A DNA stretch of 6,231 nucleotides from Spirochaetaceae bacterium (lineage in GTDB: Bacteria; Spirochaetota; Spirochaetia; SZUA-6; Fen-1364): positions 1 through 6,231 of the forward strand of contig PLNO01000247.1 in NCBI GenBank assembly GCA_003141795.1, in the 5' to 3' direction. The position numbers and the translations under genes are program-made. How positions within the stretch are numbered: position 1 is the first letter of the stretch; each line of letters starts with the position of its first letter. The notes under the pieces were generated by a model, which had not been told where the DNA came from, made no database searches, and saw only the letters and a program-made list of their open reading frames with translations. This document shows positions 1 to 6,134 of the stretch, in pieces.

Positions 1-2252
1 GATGCCGTGGCGTTTGCCAGCAGCAGCGGACGGCAGAGGAGCGAAGCGCGGATGCGCTCCAGGGATTCGGCGATTTCAGGCATTCCCTGCCCGCCTTTTT
101 CCACGAGGGTTTCGAGGAACAGGAGCTGCGTGATGCCACGCCACTGCTCTTCCCGCGCGACGGACGGTGCGAGCATGCTTGCGGCACGGAGCATCGCGAA
201 CTGGTGGCCGCCGGGGATGAGCGCCGACTTCATGTCGTTGCGCAGCTCGACGAGGATGTCCCGCAGGCGCGACAGGTCGCGAAAATCCGCGGCCGAGAGG
301 AGCCGTGAAACGAGCCCCGCGGCCTCCCCGAGGTTCTTCCTGAGGCAGCGCATCCTGAAGAAGGCGTACTGTCCGAACGCGTCCCCCTTGCCCACGATGC
401 CCCCGGCATCCAGAGACGCGGAGAACCCCCCTGTCAAACGGAAGAGATCCAGCGCGACGACGTCGTAGGGCTGCCCGGGAAGACCCATGCCGGTCACCGC
501 CCTCCCGAACAGCGGCAGCAGCAGTGCCTGCTCGACGGCAAGGGCGTCCGTGGGAAAGGCGAAATCCAGATACGCGATCTCGTTCGTGAAGATGTCGTGC
601 AGCGTCAGGGGAACTCCCGATTTCGAGCGCGTTGTCTGGACGGGAATACGCTCGACGTCGCGCGGGATGTCGGCGCGGGCAAGGGACGGGACCTGCGCCA
701 GGGACTCGGGGGAGTCGGCGGCCTTCTGGTACTCCCTGAACATGCGCGCATCGGCGAGCGCCTCTTCGCGCTCCGCCGCGCTCATGCCGGCAACGGCCTT
801 CTCCACGCGCGCCTTTTCCTCCGACGCCTCGCGTTCCTCCTGCCTCTGATCGGGTCGGACCACGAGGGTGAGCCTGTGCGGATTGGAGACAAAACTGGCA
901 TCGAGGCATTTTTCGAGGTACCGGGGATCCGCCGCAAGCCTGTCCTTCAAGGTCTTCATTGCGGAGGCGAATTGCAGCGATTCGAAGGGGTCCAGCCCGT
1001 GCACCCACCCCCGCAAGGCCCGGCCCATGAGTCGAAGCGCGTAGGGCGAGCCGTTGCCGCGGATCTCCCGGTGGCGGAACTCGATGCGATTCATCATCGA
1101 CTGCACGAGGTTCACGTCGAGCCCGGCCGAGCCGAGCCCCGCCATTGTGTCCATGATGAGTCGCGTTATCTGCGGCTCTTTCTCCGGCTCCGTGCCGCGC
1201 AGGCCCACCGCGAAGATCATCTCCTTCAGATCGGTCTCCAGGCCCGTCACCGGCGAAAGGTCCTCGCCGAGACCCGAATCGACCAGAGCCTTGCGCAGCG
1301 GCGAGCCCGCGCTTTCCACGAGGACCTCGGAGAGGACTTCATGGGTGACCATGGCAACGGGGTCGGTGACCGGCGGGAGCAGCCAGCTCATCGTCACGCT
1401 GGAGCGTCCCGCAACGGGCGTGTCCGGCTTCACCGGGAAGCTCTTCTCCAGCTTCCGCGGCTCCTTCCAGCGCTTCTGCAGCGGGATGGTGGCGTCGATC
1501 GACTGCATCGAGAAATCCTTCAGGAAGTTCTCCTGGAGGAATCCCAGGACCTCCTCCATGGGGAGGTCGCCGTAGAGGAATATGCGGCAGTTCGAGGGAT
1601 GATAGTAGCGGCTGTGGAAGTCGCGCGCGAGGGCCAGGGAGAGACCCGGGATGGAGGCGGGGTTCCCTCCCGAATCGAACCTGTACGGCGTATCGGGAAA
1701 AAGCGAGCGCGTGGTCCATTCCGAAACGATCGAATCAGGGCTCGAGTACGCGCCCTTCATCTCGTTGTAAACGACCCCCGCGTAGCGCAGGGCCCCTTCG
1801 GCGCCCTCCTCCGGTTCCAGGCGCCACGCTTCCTGCATGAAGGTTTCCTTGCGGAGCAGCGGGTGAAAGACCGCATCCCCGTACACGGTGAGGAGGTTGT
1901 AGAAGTCCGCATGGTTGCAGCTTGCCGCAGGGTACACCGTGCGGTCGGGATACGTGAGCGCATTGAGGAACGTGTGCATGCTCCCCTTCATGAGCACGGA
2001 AAAGGGCTCTTTCACGGGGAACTTGCGCGAGCCGCTCAGCACGGAGTGCTCGATGATGTGCGACACCCCCGTATCGTCGCGCGGCGGTGTGGCGAAGCAG
2101 AAGGCGAAGAGGTTTTCCGTGTCGGTGGTCCCCAGGTGGAACACCTCGGCCCCCGTTGCGGAATGAACGAGATGTGTCCCGTCCGCCCTGTATTCGGGAA
2201 GAGCGCGCCGCGACACCACATCGAATCCGTGGACAGACTCACGAGTTTTCAT
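1..2252 (-). CDS. M16C zinc metallopeptidase, presequence protease (PreP)-like, 3' end beyond window
   Basis: The frame read down from the ATG at 2252 is open to the left edge, giving 750 codons with no stop. Family members are roughly 970-1000 residues, so about a quarter is missing. The product should be a cytoplasmic peptidase that degrades peptides inside a closed two-half chamber; I see no signal peptide. The inverted zinc motif HIIEH is at residues 65-69 (zinc ligands His65 and His69, catalytic Glu68), followed by the family-typical SGSRKFPVKEPF. The third ligand is Glu164 in VVYNEMKGAYSSPD; the Glu68-Glu164 spacing of 96 is close to that in plant PreP. NALTYPDRTVYPAAS (about 97-111) is also typical. 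From about residue 456 (SNPHRLTLVV) comes the M16C-associated middle domain, with a charged helical linker at about 470-520. The Arg/Tyr pair that completes the active site lies in the unseen C-terminus. The start has no Shine-Dalgarno but sits just after a good promoter. An in-frame ATG at 2324 would add 24 residues and is less likely. The gene diverges from epmA. Confidence 0.93.
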   Translation of the reverse strand, partial: MKTRESVHGFDVVSRRALPEYRADGTHLVHSATGAEVFHLGTTDTENLFAFCFATPPRDDTGVSHIIEHSVLSGSRKFPVKEPFSVLMKGSMHTFLNALTYPDRTVYPAASCNHADFYNLLTVYGDAVFHPLLRKETFMQEAWRLEPEEGAEGALRYAGVVYNEMKGAYSSPDSIVSEWTTRSLFPDTPYRFDSGGNPASIPGLSLALARDFHSRYYHPSNCRIFLYGDLPMEEVLGFLQENFLKDFSMQSIDATIPLQKRWKEPRKLEKSFPVKPDTPVAGRSSVTMSWLLPPVTDPVAMVTHEVLSEVLVESAGSPLRKALVDSGLGEDLSPVTGLETDLKEMIFAVGLRGTEPEKEPQITRLIMDTMAGLGSAGLDVNLVQSMMNRIEFRHREIRGNGSPYALRLMGRALRGWVHGLDPFESLQFASAMKTLKDRLAADPRYLEKCLDASFVSNPHRLTLVVRPDQRQEEREASEEKARVEKAVAGMSAAEREEALADARMFREYQKAADSPESLAQVPSLARADIPRDVERIPVQTTRSKSGVPLTLHDIFTNEIAYLDFAFPTDALAVEQALLLPLFGRAVTGMGLPGQPYDVVALDLFRLTGGFSASLDAGGIVGKGDAFGQYAFFRMRCLRKNLGEAAGLVSRLLSAADFRDLSRLRDILVELRNDMKSALIPGGHQFAMLRAASMLAPSVAREEQWRGITQLLFLETLVEKGGQGMPEIAESLERIRASLLCRPLLLANATA

Positions 2253-2261
2253 GGCACTGTG

Positions 2262-2290
2262 AATATACGGATCGATTCGTCCTGTGTCTA
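2262..2290 (-). promoter_or_regulatory. Sigma70-type promoter for the M16C peptidase gene
   Basis: On the minus strand there is a -35 box TAGACA (2290-2285), a 17-nt spacer and a -10 box TATATT (2267-2262), each matching consensus at five of six positions. Only nine bases separate the -10 box from the ATG at 2252. Transcription would therefore begin at, or within a few bases of, the start codon, giving a leaderless or nearly leaderless message. This fits the lack of a Shine-Dalgarno. Inferred from sequence only. Confidence 0.6.
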
Positions 2291-2305
2291 TGTCGCGGCT
2301 GTATC

Positions 2306-2314
2306 TGCTATACT
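2306..2314 (+). promoter_or_regulatory. Extended -10 promoter element for epmA
   Basis: TGC followed by TATACT (2309-2314) forms an extended -10 element. The -35 position (about 2286-2291) has no good match, which an extended -10 can offset. Eight bases lie between the box and the ATG at 2323, so transcription should start at or just before that ATG. The expected -35 contact area overlaps the -35 box of the divergent M16C promoter, so polymerases at the two promoters would probably compete. Confidence 0.55.
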
Positions 2315-2322
2315 CCCCGGCC

Positions 2323-3324
2323 ATGGAAACCCCTCTGCGGCTGAAGCTCGCGCGCCACGCGCGTTTCATGAACGCTCTCGCGACGTTTTTCGAGGAACGC
2401 GGCTACCTGCCTGTCGATACTCCGACCCTGTCCCCCTTCCTGATCCCCGAACCGGCGATCCAGGTCTTCAAGACCGACTACGTGCCGGGAATCGGCGTGC
2501 CCCACCCGCTCTGGCTCATTCCCTCTCCCGAGCTCTGGATGAAGCGACTGCTCGCCGCAGGCTCTGGCGATATCTACCAGGTCAGCAGGAGCTTTCGCAA
2601 CGGCGACTTCGGGGGCCCTCACCACAACCCCGAGTTCAGCCTGCTCGAGTGGTACTCGATGAACGCCGACTACCTCGATTCCCTATCGGTGACCGAGGAA
2701 CTGTTCCAGGCGCTGCTTCCCCTGGCGCCCACGGAGGAGATCCGCAGGCAGCTCGCCCCGCCCTTCCTCCGCATGACCATGGAGGAAGCGTTCGACCGTT
2801 ACGCCGGCATCGATCTGGCGGCATGCCAGGACACCGGCGTTCTGCGGGAGGCGGCCCAACGGGAGAAGATCCCCCTGCCGGCGGAGACGACCTGGGAGGA
2901 GGCGTTCCACGTCGTTTTTCTCACCCGCGTCGAACCAGGCATCCCCCGGGACCGGCCTGTCGCGCTCACCGATTATCCCGCCCTGGTGCCGACAACGGCC
3001 CGAGCCGTTACGGGGACACCGTGGGCGCAGCGCTGGGAGCTGTACGTCCAGGGCGTGGAGATCGCCAACTGCTACACCGAGGAGACGGATACTGGCGCGC
3101 TCGCCACGCTCTTCCGCCACGAGGAGGAGCGCATGGGGCAGAGCCATCCCGAGCCCGATATCGCGCTCGCGGACGTCTTCCCTTCGGACTTCCCCTCCTG
3201 CTCGGGGGTCGCTCTCGGGGTGGACAGGCTTGAAATGGTCATGAACGGGGAAAAATCGCTCGAGGGGGTGATCTTCTTTCCGTTTTCCGCTATACTCCCC
3301 CGGCAATCCGGCAGAAAAGGCTGA
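2323..3324 (+). CDS. epmA: EF-P--(R)-beta-lysine ligase EpmA (GenX/PoxA/YjeA, LysRS paralogue)
   Basis: The product has 333 residues (E. coli EpmA has about 325). EpmA is a class II lysyl-tRNA synthetase catalytic core without the anticodon-binding domain. It activates (R)-beta-lysine with ATP and transfers it to a lysine of elongation factor P. Motif 2 is clear at about residues 85-110 (YQVSRSFRNGDFGG...HHNPEFSLLEWY). GVEIANCYTEETD (about 244-256) forms part of the substrate pocket. Motif 3 is SGVALGVDRL at 294-303, with the ATP-binding arginine at 302. No N-terminal OB domain is present, which separates it from true LysRS. The frame extends upstream to an ATG at 2284, but I chose 2323 because the -10 box at 2309-2314 would put the message start after 2284 and because METPLRLKLARHARFM matches the family's N-terminus. 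Neither start has a Shine-Dalgarno. The stop is 10 bp before efp, its substrate gene, which strongly supports the assignment. Its last codons contain a probable efp promoter. Confidence 0.93.
   Translation: METPLRLKLARHARFMNALATFFEERGYLPVDTPTLSPFLIPEPAIQVFKTDYVPGIGVPHPLWLIPSPELWMKRLLAAGSGDIYQVSRSFRNGDFGGPHHNPEFSLLEWYSMNADYLDSLSVTEELFQALLPLAPTEEIRRQLAPPFLRMTMEEAFDRYAGIDLAACQDTGVLREAAQREKIPLPAETTWEEAFHVVFLTRVEPGIPRDRPVALTDYPALVPTTARAVTGTPWAQRWELYVQGVEIANCYTEETDTGALATLFRHEEERMGQSHPEPDIALADVFPSDFPSCSGVALGVDRLEMVMNGEKSLEGVIFFPFSAILPRQSGRKG
3291..3296 (+). promoter_or_regulatory. Possible efp promoter -10 box inside the 3' end of epmA
   Basis: TATACT lies 38 bp upstream of the efp start, within the epmA coding sequence. 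It is embedded in GCTATACTCCCC, the same 12 bases that surround the epmA -10 box at 2307-2318. I see no convincing -35 about 17 bp upstream. If used, it would give efp its own transcript with a leader of roughly 30 nt, letting EF-P be made in excess of EpmA. The codons also have to encode the EpmA tail, so chance is possible. Confidence 0.4.
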
Positions 3325-3329
3325 AAGGA
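3324..3329 (+). promoter_or_regulatory. efp ribosome-binding site next to the epmA stop codon
   Basis: AAAGGA lies five bases before the efp ATG at 3335, a good Shine-Dalgarno. Its first A is the last base of the epmA stop codon TGA (3322-3324). This placement suggests that ribosomes finishing epmA could re-initiate on efp. Confidence 0.75.
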
Positions 3330-3334
3330 ATTAC

Positions 3335-3898
3335 ATGATCAAGGCGAGCGACGTTGCGAAAGGCACGTTCATCCTCATCAATAATCAGCCCCACGTGTGC
3401 GTGGAGCGTGAATATGTGAATCCCGGCAAGGGCTCCGCATTCGTACGTCTGAAGCTGAAGAACATCAAGAGCGGCAGCGTGCTGCGCCAGACCAACAAGG
3501 TGCAGGACAACATGGAGGACGTCTCTGTCGAGTACAAGGAGGTGCAGTTCCTCTACGCCGACAATGAGAGCTACGCCTTCATGAACACCCAGACCTATGA
3601 GCAGTTCACGATCGCCGTCGAGGGTGAGGAAGAGAAACGGGATTTCCTCAAGGACGGGGAGAACTATCAGGTCGTGTTCTGGGAGGAGACCCCGATCGAC
3701 ATCAAGCTGCCCACGAAGATGGTGTTCACCGTGACCGAAGCGGAGAAGGCCGAGCGCGGTGACACGGTGAGCGGCGCGACAAAGGTCGTCACCTGTGAGA
3801 CGGGTCTCAAGGTGAAGGTGCCCCTGTTTATCAAGCAGGGCGACAGGATCCTCGTGAACACGGAAACCAAGGAATACCAGGAGCGCGTCAACAGCTAG
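3335..3898 (+). CDS. efp: Translation elongation factor P
   Basis: The product has 187 residues, the usual EF-P length, and has all three domains: an N-terminal KOW-like barrel (about 1-64), a central OB fold (about 66-128) and a C-terminal OB fold (about 130-186). EF-P binds between the ribosomal P and E sites and speeds peptide bond formation at polyproline stretches. The loop that reaches the peptidyl-transferase centre reads YVNPGKGSAF, with Lys32 at its tip, equivalent to E. coli Lys34. That lysine is the beta-lysylation target of EpmA, encoded just upstream. The C-terminal signature is well kept: GDTVSGATK, TGLKVKVPLFIKQGD and NTETKEYQERVN. The start has a good Shine-Dalgarno (3324-3329). 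The gene is probably co-transcribed with epmA and may also have its own promoter at 3291-3296. It converges on the LeuA-like gene. The sequence resembles spirochaete EF-Ps as I recall them, but this was not checked by a search. Confidence 0.97.
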   Translation: MIKASDVAKGTFILINNQPHVCVEREYVNPGKGSAFVRLKLKNIKSGSVLRQTNKVQDNMEDVSVEYKEVQFLYADNESYAFMNTQTYEQFTIAVEGEEEKRDFLKDGENYQVVFWEETPIDIKLPTKMVFTVTEAEKAERGDTVSGATKVVTCETGLKVKVPLFIKQGDRILVNTETKEYQERVNS

Positions 3899-3927
3899 CC
3901 CGACCGGAGGATCCTTCCCGAGGGGCT
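3897..3927. terminator. Imperfect dyad between convergent efp and LeuA-like genes
   Basis: AGCCC (3897-3901) can pair with GGGCT (3923-3927), enclosing a second small stem of GGAGG (3906-3910) with CCTTCC-side bases 3914-3918, with one G-T pair. The dyad covers the 27-bp gap and touches both stop codons. Neither strand has a T-run after it, so it is not a classic intrinsic terminator. It could still act on both strands as a weak terminator or 3'-end barrier. Confidence 0.3.
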
Positions 3928-5329
3928 ACTCCCACAAGTACTCACCCGCCACGTGGAAATCGGAAGGCCCGTCCAGGATCCCCGATTCTCCGATGGCATT
4001 GCATGCCGACATGTAGGCCCTGAGGCTCGCCTCGATCACGTCCGTGCTCGTGTGCCGTCCGTGGAACCGGCGGCCCCTGAGCTCCACGGTCACGATCACC
4101 TCCGTGAGCGCCTCCGTGCCGGCGGCGAGCGTGGACACGGAATACAGCACCATGCGCGTGGAGAAACCCAGCGCCTTGTCCACCGCGCGGAACAGAGCGT
4201 CGATGGGCCCGTTGCCGTGCGAGGTCTGCGTCAGGGTCTTGCCGTCGCGGAGGATCATGACGAGTGCGACGGGCGGCGTATTCGAGCCCGTAACGACGTT
4301 GAAGGCCTGAAGCTCGTAGGGCCCGACAACGGGAGCGTTCGCATCCGCAGTCTCCTCCGAGGAGGTTCCGATGGTCGATGCCTGCAGCAGCGCGTGCAGG
4401 GACGGCTCCACGGAACCGCCGGTGAAGCCCCCTTCCGCGGGCACGAACGCCGATTGGCCGATGATCGCCTTGTTCGGATGGGTCCGCACGCCGGTGAGGC
4501 TGTCGAACAGCCGCGACGTACGGGAGATCTCCTCCAGGTGCACGCCATGGCAGATGTCGTAGCGCTCGCCGAACGCCGAGATGAGGAACGCCACCTCTTC
4601 CAGGGCGGCATTGCCTGCCCGTTCCCCGAAACCACCCACCGTCACCTCGACGTGGCCGGCTCCCGCGCGGATGGCCGCGAGCGTGTTCGCCGTTGCGAGC
4701 CCCAGGTCGTCGTGGCAGTGCACCCCGACGATCGGGGCCTTGGCGCCGTCGCCGCCGATGAGCCCCTTCACCTTTTCCACGAGCCCGGCGATTCCTTCGG
4801 GTACCAGGATGCCGTTCGTGTCGGCGAGGCTGATCACCTCCGCCCCGGCATCCCGGGCCACAAAGACTGCTTCCTCCAGGAACTCCGGCCGCGCATGCGG
4901 GGCCTCGCTGAGGGAGAACTGGGCCCTGACCCCGGCCTTTCGGGCCATACGGATGCACGCCTCGAGGTTCTTCAGCGCCTGCTGTTCGTTCGTCCTGAGC
5001 ACGCGTGTGATGAACTGCGGGGAGACCGACATGAAGACGTGCAGGTGGGGTCGGGCCGCGCTCTTGAGGCAGGCGAGCGCCTTCTCCACGTCACCCTCGA
5101 TGGCCCTGGCCAGAGCGGCGACCCGCGGTGTTTTCACCTCCGCGCAGACCCTCGTGACGCATTCCGCCTCTTCGCGCGAAGCTGCGGGGAAGCCCGCCTC
5201 GATGACGTCGACGCCCAACCGCTCGAGCTGCCGAGCGAGGCGCACGCGGTCCGCCGTGGAAAGCACCGCGAAGGGGAGCTTGTTGCCGTCCCGAAGAGTC
5301 GTGTCGAAAATCTCGATCCGTCGAGCCAT
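3926..5329 (-). CDS. leuA: 2-isopropylmalate synthase-family (LeuA-like) acyltransferase
   Basis: The product has 467 residues, a little shorter than typical LeuA (about 510). The family condenses acetyl-CoA with a 2-oxo acid; LeuA makes 2-isopropylmalate, the first step to leucine. The TIM-barrel domain is clear: FDTTLRDG (8-15) with metal ligand Asp9 and catalytic Arg13; [18 protein letters not shown] (34-51); DTNG (170-173); HCHDDLG (204-210) with metal ligands His204 and His206; and GFGERAGN (233-240) with Asn240. The C-terminal LeuA_dimer allosteric domain is also present at about 338-448, with [11 protein letters not shown] and [21 protein letters not shown], so feedback control is likely. 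Two changes stand out. The usual DGEQSPG reads DGNKLPF (14-20), and the linker motif HxSGIHxDG is replaced by [10 protein letters not shown] (296-305), losing both histidines. DTNG recalls citramalate synthases. The substrate is therefore uncertain, and leuA names the family best match. It starts at the first ATG after a good promoter, without a Shine-Dalgarno. No other leucine genes are nearby. Confidence 0.85.
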   Translation of the reverse strand: MARRIEIFDTTLRDGNKLPFAVLSTADRVRLARQLERLGVDVIEAGFPAASREEAECVTRVCAEVKTPRVAALARAIEGDVEKALACLKSAARPHLHVFMSVSPQFITRVLRTNEQQALKNLEACIRMARKAGVRAQFSLSEAPHARPEFLEEAVFVARDAGAEVISLADTNGILVPEGIAGLVEKVKGLIGGDGAKAPIVGVHCHDDLGLATANTLAAIRAGAGHVEVTVGGFGERAGNAALEEVAFLISAFGERYDICHGVHLEEISRTSRLFDSLTGVRTHPNKAIIGQSAFVPAEGGFTGGSVEPSLHALLQASTIGTSSEETADANAPVVGPYELQAFNVVTGSNTPPVALVMILRDGKTLTQTSHGNGPIDALFRAVDKALGFSTRMVLYSVSTLAAGTEALTEVIVTVELRGRRFHGRHTSTDVIEASLRAYMSACNAIGESGILDGPSDFHVAGEYLWE

Positions 5330-5334
5330 GCCGC

Positions 5335-5363
5335 ATGATAGCTGTTCCGCCGGGCAGGTTCAA
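5335..5363 (-). promoter_or_regulatory. Sigma70-type promoter for the LeuA-like gene
   Basis: On the minus strand there is a -35 box TTGAAC (5363-5358), a 17-nt spacer and a -10 box TATCAT (5340-5335; five of six to consensus). The ATG at 5329 begins only five bases after the -10 box, so the transcript should begin about at the start codon. There is no Shine-Dalgarno, in keeping with a leaderless message. I see no leader peptide or attenuator. Confidence 0.55.
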
Positions 5364-5417
5364 CCCAGCCAGGGTGTCGGAGACGAAGGAATACGGTGTT
5401 GAATGGGTGACAAGGAC

Positions 5418-5423
5418 AAGGAG
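5418..5423 (+). promoter_or_regulatory. Ribosome-binding site that sets the lipoprotein start
   Basis: AAGGAG lies six bases before the ATG at 5430. The upstream in-frame ATG at 5403 has no comparable site and would place nine charged and polar residues before the signal peptide. The site therefore favours 5430. I see no clear promoter on the plus strand between 5330 and 5429. Confidence 0.8.
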
Positions 5424-5429
5424 CCCACT

Positions 5430-6134
5430 ATGGAAACGGGAATGAGAAAAATGGTCTTCGCGGCGCTGGCAGCCGGCGCGCTTCTGCTCACCTCGTGCGC
5501 GTCGGTGAACAATCTGGACGGCTACGATTTCCATGGAGCCCGCATAGCCTCGGAGATGGCCGATCCCCCCGAGCCCCGTGTAGACGTGGACTACGACGTC
5601 GGGATGAGGTCGCACGACCCGTTCTTCAGCGCATTCAGCATCATAGCCAACGTCGCAATGGCGAGCCAGGCAGGACATGCCGAGGGCGTCATGCGCGCGG
5701 CCCTTTCCGAAGTGGACGTCCCCGCGCTCGTCGAGCGCGAGGCAACCGCCGCGTGCATCCGGGCGCTGCGGGCTGAAGAGGAATCCTCCCGTCACGGTGC
5801 CGACTACATCCTTTCCTTCGAGATCGATGACTGGGGTCTGGACGCGCATTCATACCGCACGGCCGTATCCCTGCGCATGCACGTCACAGCGAGCCTCCGA
5901 GAGATCGGGAGCGACACATTGGTCTGGCGCGGGGACGTTACCGTGGATGAGCAGGCAAGCCCCGACATGTTCGGGCTCCCCCAGGTGGTGGGCACTCTCA
6001 TGACGGCCAACACGCTTTCCGAGCTCACCGCGGAAGAGCTCACGCGTGGGTTCAACGATCTTGCCCGTCACGCGGCACGCAAGGTCTCCCGTCTCCTCGA
6101 GGACGACCTCGATTCAGCGCGGGGCGACTGGTAG
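5430..6134 (+). CDS. Putative lipoprotein of unknown function
   Basis: The product has 234 residues from the ATG at 5430. It has a textbook lipoprotein signal: a charged start (METGMRK), a hydrophobic stretch (VFAALAAGALLL) and the lipobox LTSC with the acylated cysteine at position 23. The residue after Cys is Ala, so under the E. coli Lol rule it would go to the outer membrane. The mature part has an acidic, proline-containing segment (about 42-58), a short hydrophobic/small-residue stretch FFSAFSIIANVAMASQAG (65-82), and a central region with alternating strand-like pattern (GADYILSFEIDDWGLDAHS at 123-141, then TLVWRGDVTVDE at 163-174). It ends in a helical, charged tail. This layout recalls small periplasmic alpha/beta lipoproteins such as the transport-auxiliary (PqiC-like) type, but I do not recognise the family and claim no function. 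It diverges from the LeuA-like gene, and its last 21 bp overlap a minus-strand gene. Confidence 0.85.
   Translation: METGMRKMVFAALAAGALLLTSCASVNNLDGYDFHGARIASEMADPPEPRVDVDYDVGMRSHDPFFSAFSIIANVAMASQAGHAEGVMRAALSEVDVPALVEREATAACIRALRAEEESSRHGADYILSFEIDDWGLDAHSYRTAVSLRMHVTASLREIGSDTLVWRGDVTVDEQASPDMFGLPQVVGTLMTANTLSELTAEELTRGFNDLARHAARKVSRLLEDDLDSARGDW

Noticed and set aside
76..1008. 310-codon minus-strand open frame
   Set aside because: It overlaps the M16C gene in another frame on the same strand and gives Arg/Gly-rich shadow protein.
2036..2242. Short minus-strand open frame near the M16C start
   Set aside because: It is a frame-shifted reading of the first codons of the M16C gene, with no features of its own.
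2284..2322. Upstream ATG of the epmA frame adding 13 residues
   Set aside because: It lacks a Shine-Dalgarno, and the -10 box at 2309-2314 lies downstream of it. The added residues do not resemble EpmA N-termini.
2253..2324. In-frame ATG at 2324 as start of the M16C gene
   Set aside because: A GAGGGG stretch lies five bases before it, so it is not impossible. However, it would overlap the epmA start, sit upstream of the strong promoter at 2262-2290, and add 24 residues unlike the family's N-terminus.
597..3233. 878-codon plus-strand open frame
   Set aside because: It runs antisense to the M16C peptidase and then out of frame through epmA. Its protein is rich in Arg, His and Gly with no recognisable domain, as expected for a shadow frame in GC-rich DNA.
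3953..5338. 461-codon plus-strand open frame opposite the LeuA-like gene
   Set aside because: The minus strand encodes an unmistakable LeuA-family protein over the same span. The plus frame has only low-complexity, Arg-rich sequence.
5403..5429. Upstream ATG for the lipoprotein
   Set aside because: The AAGGAG at 5418-5423 is ideally placed for the ATG at 5430, and the extra residues would weaken the signal peptide.
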